From: Atlanticothrix silvestris CENA357
GTDB lineage: Bacteria; Cyanobacteriota; Cyanobacteriia; Cyanobacteriales; Nostocaceae
Assembly (NCBI RefSeq): GCF_016056295.1
Contig: NZ_JAECZB010000004.1
Location: 1 to 64,000 of the forward strand
Length of the DNA: 64,000 nt
Direction of reading: 5' to 3'
Below, one piece after another: positions 61,810-64,000 of this stretch (the first letter of the stretch is position 1; every line of letters starts with the position of its first letter). The notes below the pieces were generated by a model that worked only from the letters and a program-made list of their open reading frames with translations, made no database searches and had not been told where the DNA came from. The position numbers and the translations under genes are program-made.

Positions 61810-62195
61810 AAAGTTTTATTAGAAATAGAAATACCCTATCTCATGGTAACGATCCCATCCGTTCTTTGTAGACGGCGATTTATCGCGTCTGGTGCCTTAA
61901 CCGTGGGAAGCAGAGGGCAACTTCTTGTGTGAATGCAGTACACCATAATACAGGGTAAGGGCACACCATTGCTGTGCCCTTACGAAGGTTTGTATTTAAC
62001 GCAAGCGAGAACGCTATAAACTCCCTGGCAATATTTACCTCAGACTTAGAAACAGCTTTAGCAGGTTTATTTTTAATAGCTTGAAACCCCAAAGTTTTCT
62101 TTACAGCTGTCTTCAGGTAGCCAGTAGGGTGCGTTATGCGATCGCGTTAACACACCTTACTAAAGACTTCGGCAGGTCGTCCGCATTACGTTAAA
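61810..62195. other. Intergenic gap with small repeats
   Basis: Contains a GGGCACACCATTGCTGTGCCC hairpin-like unit near 61960-61981 (stem GGGCACA/TGTGCCC, loop CCATTGC) and an AACGCGATCGCATAACGCAC stretch. A 70-codon minus-strand frame is not supported. Confidence 0.5.
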
Positions 62196-63368
62196 TTAAT
62201 ATTCGGGAACCGAAGGATCGACTTCTCGACTCCAAGCGGTAATTCCGCCTTTAACATTAGTGCCAACAATACCCGCTTCTTTGAGGATGCTGAGGGCTTT
62301 GGCAGAACGTCCGCCCAACTTACAATGAGCTATTAAGCGATGACCATTTAATATTTCCTTTACCTTGGCAACACCTTCTCCGTTTTCAATATCGGGTAAG
62401 GGGATCAAAACTGAACCAGGAATCTTGGCAATTTCGTACTCATGAGGGTTGCGGACATCTAGCAGGACAAAATCTTTGGCATCGCTATCTAGCAATTCCT
62501 TCAATTCTTTGACAGTCATTTCTGCTATTTCCATCTGCTGTTTTGCCTCCTCTGCTTTAGCTTGTGGGATACCGCAAAATTGTTCGTAGTCTATCAGTTT
62601 TTCAATAACTGGGCGGATGGGGTTGGGACGCAGTTTTAATTCCCGGAATTTCATTTGTAAGGCATCATATAACAGTAATCGCCCACTCAGGGTATTGCCC
62701 TGTTTCATAACGATTTTGACTGTTTCTGTAGCTTGGATGAGTCCAATAATTCCCGGTAAAATTCCTAGTACACCACCTTCTGCACAAGATGGCACCATTC
62801 CTGGTGGTGGTGGTTCTGGGTACAAGTCACGATAGTTCGGCCCGCCTTCGTAGTTAAATACTGTAGCTTGCCCTTCAAAACGGAAAATCGAACCGTAAAC
62901 GTTGGGCTTGTCTAGTAACACGCAGGCATCGTTAACTAAATACCGGGTGGGGAAATTATCAGTACCATCTACGATGACATCGTAGGGCTTAATTATATCC
63001 AAGGCATTTTCGGAACTCAGACGAGTTTCGTACAGATCAACCTGACAATAGGGGTTAATCTCATGAATGCGGTGTTTTGCTGATTCAATCTTGGGTTTAC
63101 CTACCCAGGATGTACCATGAATTACTTGGCGTTGCAGGTTGGAAGTATCGACTACATCAAAATCAACAATACCAATGCGTCCGATACCTGCTGCTGCCAG
63201 ATATAACAGCAGTGGTGAACCTAGTCCACCTGTACCAATACATAGTACACTGGCAGCCTTGAGGCGTTTTTGCCCCTCCAGTCCAACTTCTGGCAAAATT
63301 AAGTGGCGGGAGTAGCGTTCGTAATCGTCTTTGGTCAACTGGATTTCATCCAGATTGGGGTTGAGCAT
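62196..63368 (-). CDS. MoeB-like adenylyltransferase with rhodanese domain
   Basis: 390 residues. Residues 10-260 are a ThiF/MoeB E1-like domain with GTGGLG (45-50), DFDVVDTSNLQRQ and the adenylation site VDGTDNF, plus Cys195 in PSCAEGG. Residues 285-385 are a rhodanese with Cys349 in AHCKLGGRS. Such two-domain proteins (MoeZ/MOCS3-like) adenylate a ThiS/MoaD-type sulfur carrier and load sulfur on it for molybdopterin, thiamin or tRNA thiolation. The zinc CxxC pairs of E. coli MoeB are not evident. The JAMM protease upstream fits sulfur-carrier processing. Confidence 0.9.
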   Translation of the reverse strand: MLNPNLDEIQLTKDDYERYSRHLILPEVGLEGQKRLKAASVLCIGTGGLGSPLLLYLAAAGIGRIGIVDFDVVDTSNLQRQVIHGTSWVGKPKIESAKHRIHEINPYCQVDLYETRLSSENALDIIKPYDVIVDGTDNFPTRYLVNDACVLLDKPNVYGSIFRFEGQATVFNYEGGPNYRDLYPEPPPPGMVPSCAEGGVLGILPGIIGLIQATETVKIVMKQGNTLSGRLLLYDALQMKFRELKLRPNPIRPVIEKLIDYEQFCGIPQAKAEEAKQQMEIAEMTVKELKELLDSDAKDFVLLDVRNPHEYEIAKIPGSVLIPLPDIENGEGVAKVKEILNGHRLIAHCKLGGRSAKALSILKEAGIVGTNVKGGITAWSREVDPSVPEY

Positions 63369-63445
63369 AGCAGTTTTTATGGGTCAGCGCGGAGTATTAA
63401 TCGTATCGAAAAACGATAACTGTATTGATAATTTTTGGGAAGTTG

Positions 63446-63898
63446 TTAAATAATATTTTCAATTAACTCTGGTTGGAACTGATGATGATCATCAAGACTC
63501 CAGCTTTGAATATCATTAGCTTTACCATTTTGAACGGAAACTATTATATATGAATATTCTTGCCAAGCATATATGCGATCGCATTCTGAGGGTATAGCAG
63601 GATGATCGGGATGGGAGTGATAGATGCCGATGATATTTAATGAGTTATCCCGTGCTTTTTTTTGTATTTGTAACATGACTTGGGGCGCGATCGCATATCG
63701 CTGTTCTTGATTATGTAATTCACCTGGAAAGTTTGCTGCCTCTTGAATCCAAGCATTTTCTGTTGGTATGACTTCTACAACTGTTTTGCTGGTGCTATCT
63801 AGGTAGCCTAGTATTATACCACAGCATTCCTCTGGGTATGTTTTTTCGGCATGGGTGTGGATGGTTTGTAAGTGTTCGCTTAGAAGTTGGAGAATCAT
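63446..63898 (-). CDS. JAMM/Mov34 family metalloprotease
   Basis: 150 residues. JAMM zinc site: Glu24 in YPEECCGIILG and His94, His96, Ser104, Asp107 in YHSHPDHPAIPSECD. Bacterial members (Mec+/CysO-protease type) remove a C-terminal residue from ubiquitin-like sulfur carriers or release cysteine from them. The next gene downstream is a MoeB-rhodanese, which strongly suggests a joint role in sulfur transfer. Complete. Confidence 0.88.
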   Translation of the reverse strand: MILQLLSEHLQTIHTHAEKTYPEECCGIILGYLDSTSKTVVEVIPTENAWIQEAANFPGELHNQEQRYAIAPQVMLQIQKKARDNSLNIIGIYHSHPDHPAIPSECDRIYAWQEYSYIIVSVQNGKANDIQSWSLDDHHQFQPELIENII

Positions 63899-63910
63899 GG
63901 AGGATTTTTA

Positions 63911-63941
63911 ACCGCCGATAAACGCCGATAAACGCCGATAA
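63911..63941. repeat. Three 10-bp tandem repeats
   Basis: ACGCCGATAA repeated three times just upstream of the JAMM gene. Similar CGCCGATAAA tandems are scattered in cyanobacterial genomes. Confidence 0.65.
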
Positions 63942-63951
63942 ATACTGATGG

Positions 63952-64000
63952 TTAGAAATTTCGTGCGATACGTTTAATTTCTACTTTAGGATTAGCAAAG
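63952..64000 (-). CDS. Possible 3' end of a gene leaving the window
   Basis: Minus-strand frame open from the edge, reading FANPKVEIKRIARNF then stop. Only 15 codons are visible, so identity is unknown. Confidence 0.3.
   Translation of the reverse strand, partial: FANPKVEIKRIARNF

Noticed and set aside
61880-62092. 70-codon minus-strand frame
   Set aside because: Part of it looks faintly protein-like (KKTLGFQAIKNKPAKA), but no family, no ribosome-binding site and repeat content.

Overview
The window reads as chromosome from a filamentous, heterocyst-forming cyanobacterium (Nostoc/Anabaena/Calothrix-like). The evidence is low GC, many HIP1 octamers (GCGATCGC), heptamer STRR arrays, typical cyanobacterial GC-rich interspersed repeats, a HetP-family protein, the SufR-sufBCDS locus and the DUF3119-DUF3086-plsY group. 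No tRNA, rRNA, CRISPR array or intact transposase gene was seen.

Layout. 0-4 kb: an apparent RiPP locus. Three small double-glycine precursor peptides are followed by an APH-fold kinase and a HopA1-family protein, the pair that dehydrates Ser/Thr in class V lanthipeptide and thioviridamide pathways. Here every precursor lacks Cys. A HetP-family gene and a prohibitin-like SPFH gene follow. 5.7-22.4 kb: a transport and sulfur region with a TauE/SafE permease, four CadD-family paralogues, a LysR and an Rrf2 regulator, cysA and sbpA of a sulfate ABC transporter (without cysT/cysW), four standalone NIL domains in three genes, a TTC38-like TPR protein, and an orphan PhnD-like binding protein with a small membrane partner. 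Nine copies of a motif with fixed spacing (TACGG, six bases, then an AT-centred half such as GATAGA or GATCAA) lie in front of most of these genes and tie them into one putative regulon. A vapBC module sits inside this region.

22.9-38.4 kb: Cys-rich Csp-like protein, DUF3119-DUF3086-plsY, two FecCD siderophore permeases, a stress group (HdeD, CsbD, lipoprotein, hypothetical), a protein with five exact 19-residue GxRPI repeats, a tocopherol-type methyltransferase, KtrB/KtrA potassium uptake, and a TPR protein. 38.5-46.2 kb: queA, yraN, a pentapeptide protein, an Lhr-like helicase, a small P-loop kinase and a methyltransferase.

46.3-52.2 kb: the Fe-S assembly operon sufBCDS (minus strand) diverging from sufR, with two perfect CAAC-N6-GTTG operators between. 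Cyanobacterial repeats have invaded this locus: one is translated in frame inside sufD, one supplies the sufD stop codon, one sits at the sufR ribosome-binding site. 52.4-64 kb: a 2OG oxygenase-like protein, a glycosyltransferase, YbjQ, two Uma2-family genes, uvrB, MoeB-rhodanese and a JAMM protease. Between the Uma2 genes is a zone of decay: a vapBC remnant cut by a short inverted-repeat element, a RelE-type toxin with an in-frame stop, and partial copies of the uvrB and Uma2 gene ends.
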